DNA from: a gamma proteobacterium symbiont of Lucinoma myriamae | GTDB lineage: Bacteria > Pseudomonadota > Gammaproteobacteria > GRL18 | Length of the DNA stretch: 5,399 nucleotides | Assembly: GCA_025655635.1 (NCBI GenBank) | Contig: JAHXIM010000237.1 | Span: 1 to 5,399, forward strand | Direction: 5' to 3' | Shown: positions 1-5,399 of the stretch, one piece after another | Position numbering within the stretch: the first letter of the stretch is position 1 | How the letters are laid out: each line of letters starts with the position of its first letter | The notes under the pieces: model-generated | Seen by the model: only the letters and a program-made list of their open reading frames with translations | What the model was told of the DNA's origin: nothing | Database searches by the model: none | Position numbers and translations under genes: made by a program

Positions 1-37
1 TTGATCAGGAACAATAAAATTACAATTAATGTTGTAC

Positions 38-71
38 GATAATCTATCGATTCATGATGATTATCTTTTTT
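38..71 (+). terminator. probable intrinsic terminator of an upstream gene outside the window
   Basis: GATAATC (38-44) pairs perfectly with GATTATC (59-65). With T45 bulged, the stem continues through 46-48 with 56-58 and a G-T wobble at 49/55, leaving a 5-base loop. Six T follow directly (66-71). The stem is AT-rich, so weaker than a typical E. coli terminator, but the shape and T tract are right for + strand transcription. A frame reading GAT CAG GAA CAA TAA ends at 15-17 and could be the last codons of the gene it serves; too little is present to identify that gene. Confidence 0.5.
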
Positions 72-129
72 CAGGATCGACTAAGTATATATAAATCAAA
101 CAAATAGTATCGGCTTAGATTAATTTCCA

Positions 130-178
130 AAATTCAGCTTAAATTCAGTAGCATCCTGATTAATTATTAGGGTATAAT
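130..178 (+). promoter_or_regulatory. promoter of the 4.5S RNA gene
   Basis: A perfect -10 box TATAAT lies at 173-178, with the RNA start expected around 183-185. The discriminator after it is GC-rich (GCCCGC), which is typical of stringently controlled stable-RNA promoters. No good -35 hexamer is found at the usual spacing (150-155 reads AGCATC). Instead an exact direct repeat, AAATTCAG, occurs at 130-137 and 141-148, 11 bases apart, just upstream of and touching the -35 region. It could be an activator or UP-like element; that role is inferred. Confidence 0.65.
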
Positions 179-182
179 GCCC

Positions 183-288
183 GCTCTCTGTCGGTCCCCT
201 CGCAATGATAAGCCGTTAACCCAGCCAGATCCGGAAGGAAGCAACTGTAGCGGCCGACTCATGTGCCGGGGTGTGGCTGGCAGAGTCT
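183..288 (+). ncRNA. ffs: 4.5S RNA, small signal recognition particle RNA
   Basis: This is the RNA scaffold of the bacterial signal recognition particle. It binds Ffh and FtsY for co-translational delivery of membrane proteins. The diagnostic core CCGGAAGGAAGCA (231-243) contains the GGAA tetraloop at 233-236 and the purine-rich Ffh-binding internal loop. The arms fold into the expected long hairpin: CTCTG (186-190) pairs with CAGAG (281-285), GCCG (212-215) pairs with CGGC (251-254), and the distal TGTGCCGGGG...GGCTGGCAG segment matches the E. coli RNA closely. The length of about 105 nt fits the Alu-less small SRP RNA of gammaproteobacteria. The ends are estimated to a few bases. A broken T-rich run (288-298) follows the helix and may help end transcription. 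Position just ahead of dnaX is common in this class. Confidence 0.95.
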
Positions 289-390
289 TTAACTTTTTAT
301 CTATTCCAGTACCGCTTTAAAAACTCCCCAGTTAATAGAAATTTTAAACTTTACTCTTGTTTTTCTTATATTATCTCATCGCCAATCGTA

Positions 391-419
391 TGGAGCAGAG
401 TTAAAAATTCATGTATACT
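391..419 (+). promoter_or_regulatory. candidate dnaX promoter
   Basis: TATACT (414-419) matches the -10 consensus at five of six bases. The element 17 bases upstream, TGGAGC (391-396), matches the -35 consensus at only three of six. It would give a leader of about 110 bases. A second TATATT box at 367-372 is an equally loose alternative. The region from 289 to 534 is AT-rich, so chance matches are likely. Read-through from the ffs promoter is also possible because no strong terminator separates ffs from dnaX. Confidence 0.3.
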
Positions 420-534
420 GAGCTTCGATTAATTTCTGTTTTTTCAGGCTAATATTATCTTACTTAATTTACATATACACGCTGAATAACTACATCAATT
501 TAACTGATTTATTTGGTTTTAATCTGGGGCTTTT

Positions 535-2715
535 ATGAAATATCAGGTTCTGGCTCGGAAATACCGTCCCAAAACATTTTCTACCATGATGGGGCAGGAG
601 CACGTCCTAAAAGCATTGACTAATGCCCTGGAAACAGAGCGGCTGCATCATGCTTATCTGTTTACCGGTACACGTGGTGTCGGTAAAACAACGGTGGCCA
701 GAGTACTTGCTAAAGCGCTTAATTGTGAACAGGGAATCAGCGCATCTCCCTGTGGTGAATGTGGCGCTTGTCAGGAGATCGATCAGGGGCGTTTTATAGA
801 TTTAATTGAAGTCGATGCAGCCTCAAAAACTAAAGTGGAAGATACTCGGGAACTATTAGATAATGTTCAATATGCACCGACTCGCGGACGTTTCAAGATT
901 TACCTGATCGATGAAGTGCACATGTTGTCAGGCCATAGTTTTAATGCGTTGTTAAAGACCTTGGAAGAGCCGCCACCTCATGCTAAATTTTTATTGGCTA
1001 CCACTGATCCGCAAAAATTACCTGTTACCATTTTGTCACGTTGTCTGCAATTTAATCTTAAGAGTCTGACGATTGAGCAAATTGAGCAGCAACTACAACA
1101 AATTCTTAATGCTGAAGAAATTCCTTTTGAGACGAATATATTAAAACCATTGGCAGTTGCTGCAGATGGTTCTATGCGTGATGCCTTGAGTTTACTCGAT
1201 CAATCCATTGCTTATAGTGATGGAAAACCGAATCTGGCTGATATTGAAGCTATGTTGGGCAGCGTGCAAAAGGATAGGATTTTTGATTTATTAAATGCGT
1301 TGGCTAATGAAGATGGCCGCATGCTGGTTGAACAAAGTCGCATACTGGCCGGGCAGGGAATAGATGTTAACACAATTCTGGCTGAGCTGATTAGTACCTT
1401 GCAGAGAGTTGCTCTTTGTCAGATGGTGCCTGATGTCATAGATGATAGTTTGGGTGATAAACAGGCTGTCAAACAAGCAGCACAGCTTATTTCACCAGAA
1501 GATATTCAATTATATTATCAAATTGCCATTAATGGTCGTAAAGATCTGCCGTATTCACCTCAGCCGCAGGGCGGGTTCGAAATGATTTTATTACGTATGC
1601 TTGCTTTTAGACCTGATGGCAATGTACCTAAGCAGCTCAGGCCGGCTAGTCAGACTCAACAAAAGCCTGCTCAAAACAAAGTGTCTGCTGTACAGCAGAA
1701 TACTTCATCTCAAACAGCTTCTGTTAAAGGCAGTTTATCACGAAATGAGCATCGGCCTGATGACAAAATATCAGAAAAAAAATCACTTTCAATCTCTGAT
1801 AATACAATAGAGTCAATAGCCGTAAAACAAAAAGCCAGAATAAAAACTGTTGGTCAGATGCCGGAAGACTCTGTATTCTTAGAGAGTACTTCTTTAGAGA
1901 GTACTTCTTTAGAGAATGCTTCCTCAGAGACAGTTTCATTAGATAGTGATATGCCACCAATTGATTTACCGCCAATAGATGCCTATGGACAAGATGACTT
2001 TTCCAATTCATCTGAGTCGCCATCATATGTACAGGATATCCCCGAGGTTGCTGCGACAGTTGAGCCAGGGAGCAGTCAATCGGCCTTTCAACAGGTTCAA
2101 GCACAAAAAAAAACACTAGAAGAGCCAAATCCGTCGCTCAGCGCTAAAGCATTTACTAAAGAAAAAACGTTAACTAATGATGAGCCCTTAGTTGAGAATA
2201 AGACTTTTGCTGACAAAAAGCCATTAGCTGACAAAGGGCCATCAGCCAATGTGGTTCCTTTATTCAATAATGACCAGAAAAAAATATCCTGTACAAAAGA
2301 AGATACAGGGGAACTTGCTGATTTTTGGCATGACTTAATAAAACGTTCAGGTATGAGAGGCCTTGAACAACAATTAGCTAAACATTGTGCGCTGGTGAAT
2401 AAAACAGAACAAAATGGTGAACAGGTTTTTGAATTATTATTGGAATCGGTGCATAAACATTTGCTCAATGATAAAATAAACACTCGTTTGATTAAGACAT
2501 TACAACATTTACTTGCTGTACCTATTAAGCTGAATATCAGTGAATGTCAGGTTCAGGCAGAAAAAAAACTGGATACTCCCAGACGTCGTGAAATCCATGA
2601 TGCTGAAGTATTACAACAACAGGCAGTAGAATCCATTGAGACTGATCCTAAGGTGCAAATGATCGTCAATGCATTCGCTGCAAAGGTTCGTACAGAATCT
2701 ATAAAACCAAATTAA
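535..2715 (+). CDS. dnaX: DNA polymerase III subunit tau (and probably gamma)
   Basis: This is the AAA+ ATPase of the clamp loader. It loads the beta clamp with delta and delta', and the full-length tau form links polymerase cores and the DnaB helicase. Seen in the 726-residue protein: Walker A GTRGVGKT (45-52), zinc-binding C64, C73, C76 and C79, Walker B DEVH (126-129), the SRC motif with arginine finger R169 (168-170), and sensor-2 R215 in GSMRDA. All numbers coincide with E. coli. The collar domain runs to about 373. A variable, Ser/Lys/Glu-rich linker follows to about 590, then the tau-specific polymerase-binding domain (from ELADFW at 593 to the end). The protein is longer than E. coli tau (643) because of the linker, which carries two tandem repeats. 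The start fits the E. coli MSYQVLARK-type N-terminus and has GGGG at 526-529. An 8-A tract at codons 414-416 probably yields gamma. Confidence 0.98.
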   Translation: MKYQVLARKYRPKTFSTMMGQEHVLKALTNALETERLHHAYLFTGTRGVGKTTVARVLAKALNCEQGISASPCGECGACQEIDQGRFIDLIEVDAASKTKVEDTRELLDNVQYAPTRGRFKIYLIDEVHMLSGHSFNALLKTLEEPPPHAKFLLATTDPQKLPVTILSRCLQFNLKSLTIEQIEQQLQQILNAEEIPFETNILKPLAVAADGSMRDALSLLDQSIAYSDGKPNLADIEAMLGSVQKDRIFDLLNALANEDGRMLVEQSRILAGQGIDVNTILAELISTLQRVALCQMVPDVIDDSLGDKQAVKQAAQLISPEDIQLYYQIAINGRKDLPYSPQPQGGFEMILLRMLAFRPDGNVPKQLRPASQTQQKPAQNKVSAVQQNTSSQTASVKGSLSRNEHRPDDKISEKKSLSISDNTIESIAVKQKARIKTVGQMPEDSVFLESTSLESTSLENASSETVSLDSDMPPIDLPPIDAYGQDDFSNSSESPSYVQDIPEVAATVEPGSSQSAFQQVQAQKKTLEEPNPSLSAKAFTKEKTLTNDEPLVENKTFADKKPLADKGPSANVVPLFNNDQKKISCTKEDTGELADFWHDLIKRSGMRGLEQQLAKHCALVNKTEQNGEQVFELLLESVHKHLLNDKINTRLIKTLQHLLAVPIKLNISECQVQAEKKLDTPRRREIHDAEVLQQQAVESIETDPKVQMIVNAFAAKVRTESIKPN
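1775..1799 (+). promoter_or_regulatory. probable slippery site producing the short gamma form of DnaX
   Basis: Eight A occur at 1775-1782, read in frame as GAA AAA AAA TCA, which contains the canonical A AAA AAA heptamer (1776-1782). A -1 slip continues with Ile-Thr-Phe-Asn-Leu and stops at TGA 1797-1799, giving a 421-residue protein. The +1 frame stops at TAG 1808-1810 (about 424 residues). E. coli gamma is 431 residues and arises from a slip at codon 430, so position and outcome match. Unlike E. coli, no upstream Shine-Dalgarno-like stimulator is evident. The only downstream hairpin seen is CTCT (1794-1797) with AGAG (1809-1812), which is very weak. Transcriptional slippage on the A tract, as in Thermus dnaX, is an alternative with the same product. 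Confidence 0.65.
1879..1938 (+). repeat. 15-base tandem repeat in the tau linker (LESTS pentapeptides)
   Basis: Two identical 15-base units (1879-1893 and 1894-1908, TTAGAGAGTACTTCT) are followed by a degenerate third (1909-1923) and fourth (1924-1938). They are codon-aligned and encode LESTS, LESTS, LENAS and SETVS at residues 449-468 of DnaX. The repeat lies after the slippery site, so it is present only in tau. Exact identity of the first two copies suggests a recent duplication by replication slippage. Confidence 0.85.
2155..2262 (+). repeat. degenerate 18-base tandem repeat in the tau linker (six hexapeptides)
   Basis: Six consecutive codon-aligned 18-base units encode TKEKTL, TNDEPL, VENKTF, ADKKPL, ADKGPS and ANVVPL (DnaX residues 541-576). 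The fourth and fifth units (2209-2226, 2227-2244) are the most alike, both starting GCTGACAAA. The outer units have diverged but keep an acidic/lysine centre and mostly a T/P-L or T-F ending. The block sits just before the polymerase-binding domain and probably acts as a flexible spacer. Confidence 0.7.
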
Positions 2716-2736
2716 CTAATTGATAAAGGAAATTAC

Positions 2737-3057
2737 ATGAAAGGTGCTTTAGGCGGCTTAATGAAACAAGCTCAAAAAATGCAGGATGATATGAAAAAAG
2801 CTCAGGCTGAGCTTGCCAATGCAGAAGTAACAGGTCAGGCTGGCGGTGGTATGGTCTCAGTGGTAATGACTGGTCGCCATGATATTCGTCGAGTAAACAT
2901 TGATGAAAGTGTTATGGATGATAAAGAAATGCTAGAAGATCTGGTTGCAGCGGCAGTGAATGATGCCGTTCGTCAGATTGAGATAGAGTCAAAAGATAAA
3001 ATGTCTGGAATGACAGATGGTTTAAATTTACCACCAGGTTTCAAACTGCCTTTTTAA
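2737..3057 (+). CDS. ybaB: YbaB/EbfC family nucleoid-associated protein
   Basis: A 106-residue DNA-binding protein of the YbaB/EbfC family, which forms dimers with a tweezer shape and coats or bends DNA. Its exact role is unsettled, though linkage to recR suggests a link with recombination or repair. Family features seen are the N-terminal GGLMKQAQKMQDDMKKAQ helix, the central EVTGQAGGGMVSVVMTG strand region, RRVNIDESVMDDKEMLEDLVAAAVNDA, and the C-terminal LPPGFKLPF. Length and ends match E. coli YbaB (109 residues). The start is supported by AAAGGA at 2725-2730, six bases ahead of the ATG. It begins 21 bases after the dnaX stop and ends six bases before recR, so all three genes are very likely co-transcribed. 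Confidence 0.96.
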   Translation: MKGALGGLMKQAQKMQDDMKKAQAELANAEVTGQAGGGMVSVVMTGRHDIRRVNIDESVMDDKEMLEDLVAAAVNDAVRQIEIESKDKMSGMTDGLNLPPGFKLPF

Positions 3058-3063
3058 ACTATT

Positions 3064-3663
3064 ATGGCTCACTCACCTCTTATTACACAGCTTATTGACA
3101 GCTTCCGATGCCTCCCTGGTGTCGGGGCTAAATCAGCACAACGCATGGCCTATCATCTTCTTGAAAGAAATCGAAACGGTGCCAGAAGACTATCACATGC
3201 ATTACGTCAGGCCTCAGAAGAAGTTGGTCATTGTCAAACATGTCGTATTCTTACTGAATATGAGCAATGTGATATCTGTCAATCCCCAAAGCGTGATCGA
3301 CAAACCCTCTGTATTGTAGAAACACCTTCCGATGTGTATGCCATTGAACAGTCAGGTTCTTACCATGGAAGCTACTTCGTTTTAATGGGGCATTTATCAC
3401 CGTTAGATGGTATAGGGCCGCAAGAGCTTCATCTTGATACTCTGAAACAACGCGTTGAACATGAAGATATCAGTGAAATTATTTTAGCTACTAACGCAAC
3501 AGTTGAGGGTGAAGCAACTGCGCATTATCTTATGGAAATGCTTAAGCCTTTCACAAATAAAATTACTCGAATTGCCCATGGTGTACCACTGGGAGGTGAG
3601 CTTGAATATATTGACAGCTCGACCTTAGGTCATGCCTTTAATGGGCGTCAGGAACTTAAGTGA
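3064..3663 (+). CDS. recR: recombination mediator protein RecR
   Basis: RecR acts with RecO (and RecF) to load RecA on SSB-coated single-stranded gaps. The 199-residue protein is the usual size (E. coli 201). Seen in order: the helix-hairpin-helix FRCLPGVGAKSAQRMAYHLL (14-33); a four-cysteine zinc finger C57, C60, C69, C72; a Toprim domain beginning LCIVETPSDV (82-91) with acidic E86 and D90, then LSPLDGIGP (111-119) and LATNATVEGEAT (141-152); and the C-terminal HGVPLGGELEYIDSSTLGHAF. There is no clear Shine-Dalgarno sequence before the ATG. With only six bases after the ybaB stop, translation is probably coupled to ybaB. Nothing suggests damage or transfer. Confidence 0.97.
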   Translation: MAHSPLITQLIDSFRCLPGVGAKSAQRMAYHLLERNRNGARRLSHALRQASEEVGHCQTCRILTEYEQCDICQSPKRDRQTLCIVETPSDVYAIEQSGSYHGSYFVLMGHLSPLDGIGPQELHLDTLKQRVEHEDISEIILATNATVEGEATAHYLMEMLKPFTNKITRIAHGVPLGGELEYIDSSTLGHAFNGRQELK

Positions 3664-3846
3664 TTAATTTTCTTCTGTTTTTTTCTTTCTTATCTTAATT
3701 TGTAATCTGATAATTATTTTCCCCAAAAAAAAGCATTAAATGTTAGACGTTAGTTTTTTGTCTGATTCTTTGTTGTTTAATCCCTATCTTTTGTTGTAAA
3801 CATCTTAACTGTGACGTACTTCAAAAAAATAAAATAAATCATTGAA

Positions 3847-3873
3847 CTTAAGAAAACCTTAAGGTTTCTTAAG
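3847..3873. repeat. phased CTTAAG triplet with palindromic centre, possible operator
   Basis: CTTAAG occurs exactly at 3847-3852, 3858-3863 and 3868-3873, with starts 11 and 10 bases apart, so all three fall on one face of the helix. The centre AAACCTTAAGGTTT (3854-3867) is a perfect 14-base palindrome, and the whole 27-base element is an inverted repeat with one extra A in the left arm. It is not followed by a T tract, so a terminator is unlikely. It sits about 95-120 bases ahead of the next start codon, where a regulator would act; the regulator is unknown. Confidence 0.5.
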
Positions 3874-3955
3874 AATTTATCTGTAAGATTGCTCTGACTT
3901 AGTGAAACAATGCTAACGATACATTATGGAGTTTAATGTAATTTAATAATTTAAC

Positions 3956-3960
3956 GAGGG
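3956..3960 (+). promoter_or_regulatory. ribosome binding site of the haem-protein gene
   Basis: GAGGG lies seven bases before the ATG at 3968, a normal spacing and a strong match to the anti-Shine-Dalgarno sequence. It supports this start over any internal one, and the signal peptide begins right after it. Confidence 0.75.
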
Positions 3961-3967
3961 AATTATC

Positions 3968-5338
3968 ATGCCTATTAATAATAACAAGAATAAGCAGATA
4001 AGTATTATTGGATGCGGTATATTTATTTTATCTGGTTTATTTCAATCATCTTATGCCGATGATTTAATTGAAAAAGCCAAGTGGGATAGTGACAGAGGGC
4101 GTATAACAATTAGCGGTACAGGTGATAGAAGCCATACTGTAAAAGTTTATAGTGCTGCGGACAGCAGTCTTATTGGTGACGATGGAGTAGGTCGTCGTGG
4201 AGATTGGCGTGTTCGTGAATCTAAGCTTAGTTCAGTCCCTTGTCGGGTGAAGGCCGAACAGTCTGATGGCAGTATCGACGAACGAGCTGTTGCAAATGCA
4301 CCAGCTGATTGTGATGCTGTAGTTGTAGTCCAGCCACCAGTAAACCCAACACTAGAAACACCAGTAGAACCATCGATATCACCATTATCTGGTGATTTTA
4401 CTATTCTTGCTGCTAATGACCTGGGTATGCATTGTGCCGATCAGGACTTCCGTATATTTAGTATCCTGCCGCCCTATAATGTTCTTAATGCGCAGGTATT
4501 AAAAAAGGGCAGTGAACCGCAAATGATGTCTCCTGCAGATGGTGTTCATGTCACCTATAAAGCGGCAAATTCAAATTATTTTTCTGATTTTAATAATCCA
4601 AAGGCCTTGCCTGATCCGCTGGCTTCTATCACTCGTACTAGTTTAAATTCACAGATTAATTTTAAAAATAATTTTTGGGAGACTGTAACAGGAGCCAGTG
4701 TGTCTCCTACTGGTATTGATAAGATTGGTTTTATTGCCTATGCTCCACTTTATCCACCTAATGTATTAAATTTATTTCCATCAACTCCGGATTTAGGTTT
4801 GCCTGCACCAGACATCGAAAAGCTCTGGTTGTTAGGTATGGGGCTGCATGCAGAGCAGTCTGCTATGCCTGGACTTAATAATAAACCACAGAAATTTCAT
4901 GGCTATATTGAGAATTATCCATTTTTTACAAAATTTTCTGATAAAGGTTTTCCAACACTTGGTTATATCGTAAATAACTTTAAACGTTATACCGCAGAGG
5001 GTGTGCCCATTTCATCAATTGATGATCGGGGACGTGTGAATCCCTATCCATTGATGACAATTGAAGCAAGAGACACCAACAATAATGTTTTAGCTTCTGT
5101 CGATACGGTTGTACCGGTTGCATCAGAAGCCGATTGTCAGCAATGTCACGTTTCACAACCTGTTTGTGAGCTTGATACAAGTACAACGTTAACTTGTAAT
5201 GATCTTCCCGGTTTTAATTATGACGTAGCATTTATTGAAACTAAAGAACAGGCTGAATTGGTCATCGGGGCGAATGCTCAACAAAAAGTCATTAATAGCG
5301 CCAAACTTAATATACCCGTGATCAATGAAAGTGCTTGA
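3968..5338 (+). CDS. exported single-CXXCH (cytochrome c-like) protein with NDLGMHC motif, function unknown
   Basis: The 456-residue product starts with a Sec signal peptide: a Lys/Asn-rich start, hydrophobic core at about 11-25, and a likely cut after SYA (28-30). Residues 33-116 look like a small beta-sandwich domain with paired-cysteine candidates C92 and C115. It resembles, from memory, Ig-like modules in other gammaproteobacterial secreted proteins. A valine- and proline-rich linker (117-140) leads to a large domain opening with ILAANDLGMHC (146-156) and FSILPPYN. One haem c motif, CQQCH, is at 390-394, with further cysteines C400 and C410 close by. The site of action is therefore probably periplasmic or outside the cell, with covalent haem. 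I recognise the NDLGMHC type from uncharacterised cytochrome-like proteins but know no assigned reaction. Only about 60 residues follow CXXCH and further in-frame stops follow, so the C-terminus may be truncated. Confidence 0.85.
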   Translation: MPINNNKNKQISIIGCGIFILSGLFQSSYADDLIEKAKWDSDRGRITISGTGDRSHTVKVYSAADSSLIGDDGVGRRGDWRVRESKLSSVPCRVKAEQSDGSIDERAVANAPADCDAVVVVQPPVNPTLETPVEPSISPLSGDFTILAANDLGMHCADQDFRIFSILPPYNVLNAQVLKKGSEPQMMSPADGVHVTYKAANSNYFSDFNNPKALPDPLASITRTSLNSQINFKNNFWETVTGASVSPTGIDKIGFIAYAPLYPPNVLNLFPSTPDLGLPAPDIEKLWLLGMGLHAEQSAMPGLNNKPQKFHGYIENYPFFTKFSDKGFPTLGYIVNNFKRYTAEGVPISSIDDRGRVNPYPLMTIEARDTNNNVLASVDTVVPVASEADCQQCHVSQPVCELDTSTTLTCNDLPGFNYDVAFIETKEQAELVIGANAQQKVINSAKLNIPVINESA

Positions 5339-5369
5339 TTTTTATATAAATAGGGATCAAGATTAGCAC

Positions 5370-5399
5370 ATGACGCAACTAACCCTAACAGCCCCTCAA
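5370..5399 (+). CDS. possible start of a next gene, cut by the window edge
   Basis: An ATG at 5370 opens a frame of ten codons (MTQLTLTAPQ) that runs off the window. The only Shine-Dalgarno-like sequence, AGGGA at 5352-5356, is 13 bases upstream, longer than usual. Too short to identify. A competing reading is that this stretch belongs, in another frame, to a decayed 3' part of the preceding gene. Confidence 0.25.
   Translation, partial: MTQLTLTAPQ

Larger units (their letters stand above)
3664..3967. other. AT-rich spacer between recR and the haem-protein gene
   Basis: No gene is supported here. The stretch just after recR is T-rich (3668-3720) but has no convincing hairpin. The best candidate is a 6-base-pair stem, 3743-3748 with 3760-3765 (one G-T pair, 11-base loop), followed by a mixed T run at 3766-3778. 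A CRP-like half-match, TGTGA (3810-3814), six bases, TCAAA (3821-3825), comes next. Then come the CTTAAG triplet (3847-3873) and a perfect inverted repeat, ACATTA (3921-3926) with TAATGT (3934-3939). A six-codon ATG frame (3926-3946) has no ribosome site and is probably not translated. The -10 of the downstream gene is uncertain; TAAGAT at 3884-3889 is one option. Confidence 0.6.

Noticed and set aside
1601..1810. Overlapping + strand frame of 69 codons in dnaX
   Set aside because: Not an independent gene. Only its end matters, as the stop used if a +1 slip occurs at the A tract.
1724..2128. Antisense open frame of 134 codons within dnaX
   Set aside because: It lies opposite the tau linker and is open because the sense strand is low in the relevant codons and repetitive. 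It has no ribosome site, and the protein has low-complexity Leu/Ser/Tyr composition mirroring the repeat.
2097..2483. Antisense open frame of 128 codons within dnaX
   Set aside because: Opposite conserved tau coding sequence, no start signals, and composition (Ser/Leu/Phe/Cys) expected from reverse reading of Lys/Glu/Asn codons.
3095..3319. Overlapping + strand frame of 74 codons in recR
   Set aside because: It is a shadow of the conserved helix-hairpin-helix and zinc-finger region of RecR and has no ribosome site.
3664..3720. T-rich stretch after recR as an intrinsic terminator
   Set aside because: T runs are present but no stable hairpin precedes them; termination here would have to be Rho-dependent or lie further downstream.
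4004..4015. Lipobox-like IIGC in the signal peptide of the haem protein
   Set aside because: The cysteine (residue 16) comes before most of the hydrophobic core, so lipoprotein processing is unlikely. SYA at 28-30 is a normal signal peptidase I site.
1..5399. CRISPR array, insertion sequence, tRNA or phage/defence gene
   Set aside because: No direct repeats with regular spacers, no transposase motifs, no cloverleaf and no such protein domains were found on either strand.

Overview
The window carries a standard housekeeping block of a low-GC gammaproteobacterium followed by one secreted accessory gene. The order ffs (4.5S SRP RNA), dnaX, ybaB, recR, all on the + strand, is a familiar gammaproteobacterial arrangement. 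The 4.5S-type RNA and the conserved residues in DnaX, YbaB and RecR agree with this. The AT-rich spacers and the type of secreted protein at the right end would fit a sulfur-oxidising or methane-oxidising lineage, but that is only a guess and no genus can be named.

Left part (1-534): a probable intrinsic terminator of a gene lying outside the window, a consensus -10 box with a GC-rich discriminator, and the 4.5S RNA. An AT-rich leader with a weak candidate promoter for dnaX follows. Middle part (535-3663): a compact operon. dnaX encodes the DNA polymerase III tau subunit, and ybaB and recR follow with gaps of 21 and 6 bases. An 8-A tract at codons 414-416 of dnaX, with stops close by in both other frames, lies where the E. 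coli programmed frameshift makes the short gamma subunit. The tau-only linker is longer than in E. coli and contains two different in-frame tandem repeats.

Right part (3664-5399): a 304-base AT-rich spacer contains three exact CTTAAG hexamers spaced 11 and 10 bases apart. The next gene encodes a 456-residue exported protein with a small beta-type domain, a proline-rich linker, a large domain with an NDLGMHC motif, and a single CXXCH haem-binding motif. It may be shorter than its relatives: two in-frame stops follow closely. A possible next reading frame begins 30 bases before the window edge.

The housekeeping genes cover protein targeting (ffs), clamp loading and replisome organisation (dnaX), nucleoid binding (ybaB) and recombinational gap repair (recR). 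No CRISPR array, insertion sequence, tRNA, phage gene or defence gene is visible. The items most worth a second look are the frameshift site with its unusual repeat-rich linker, and the CTTAAG-preceded haem protein.
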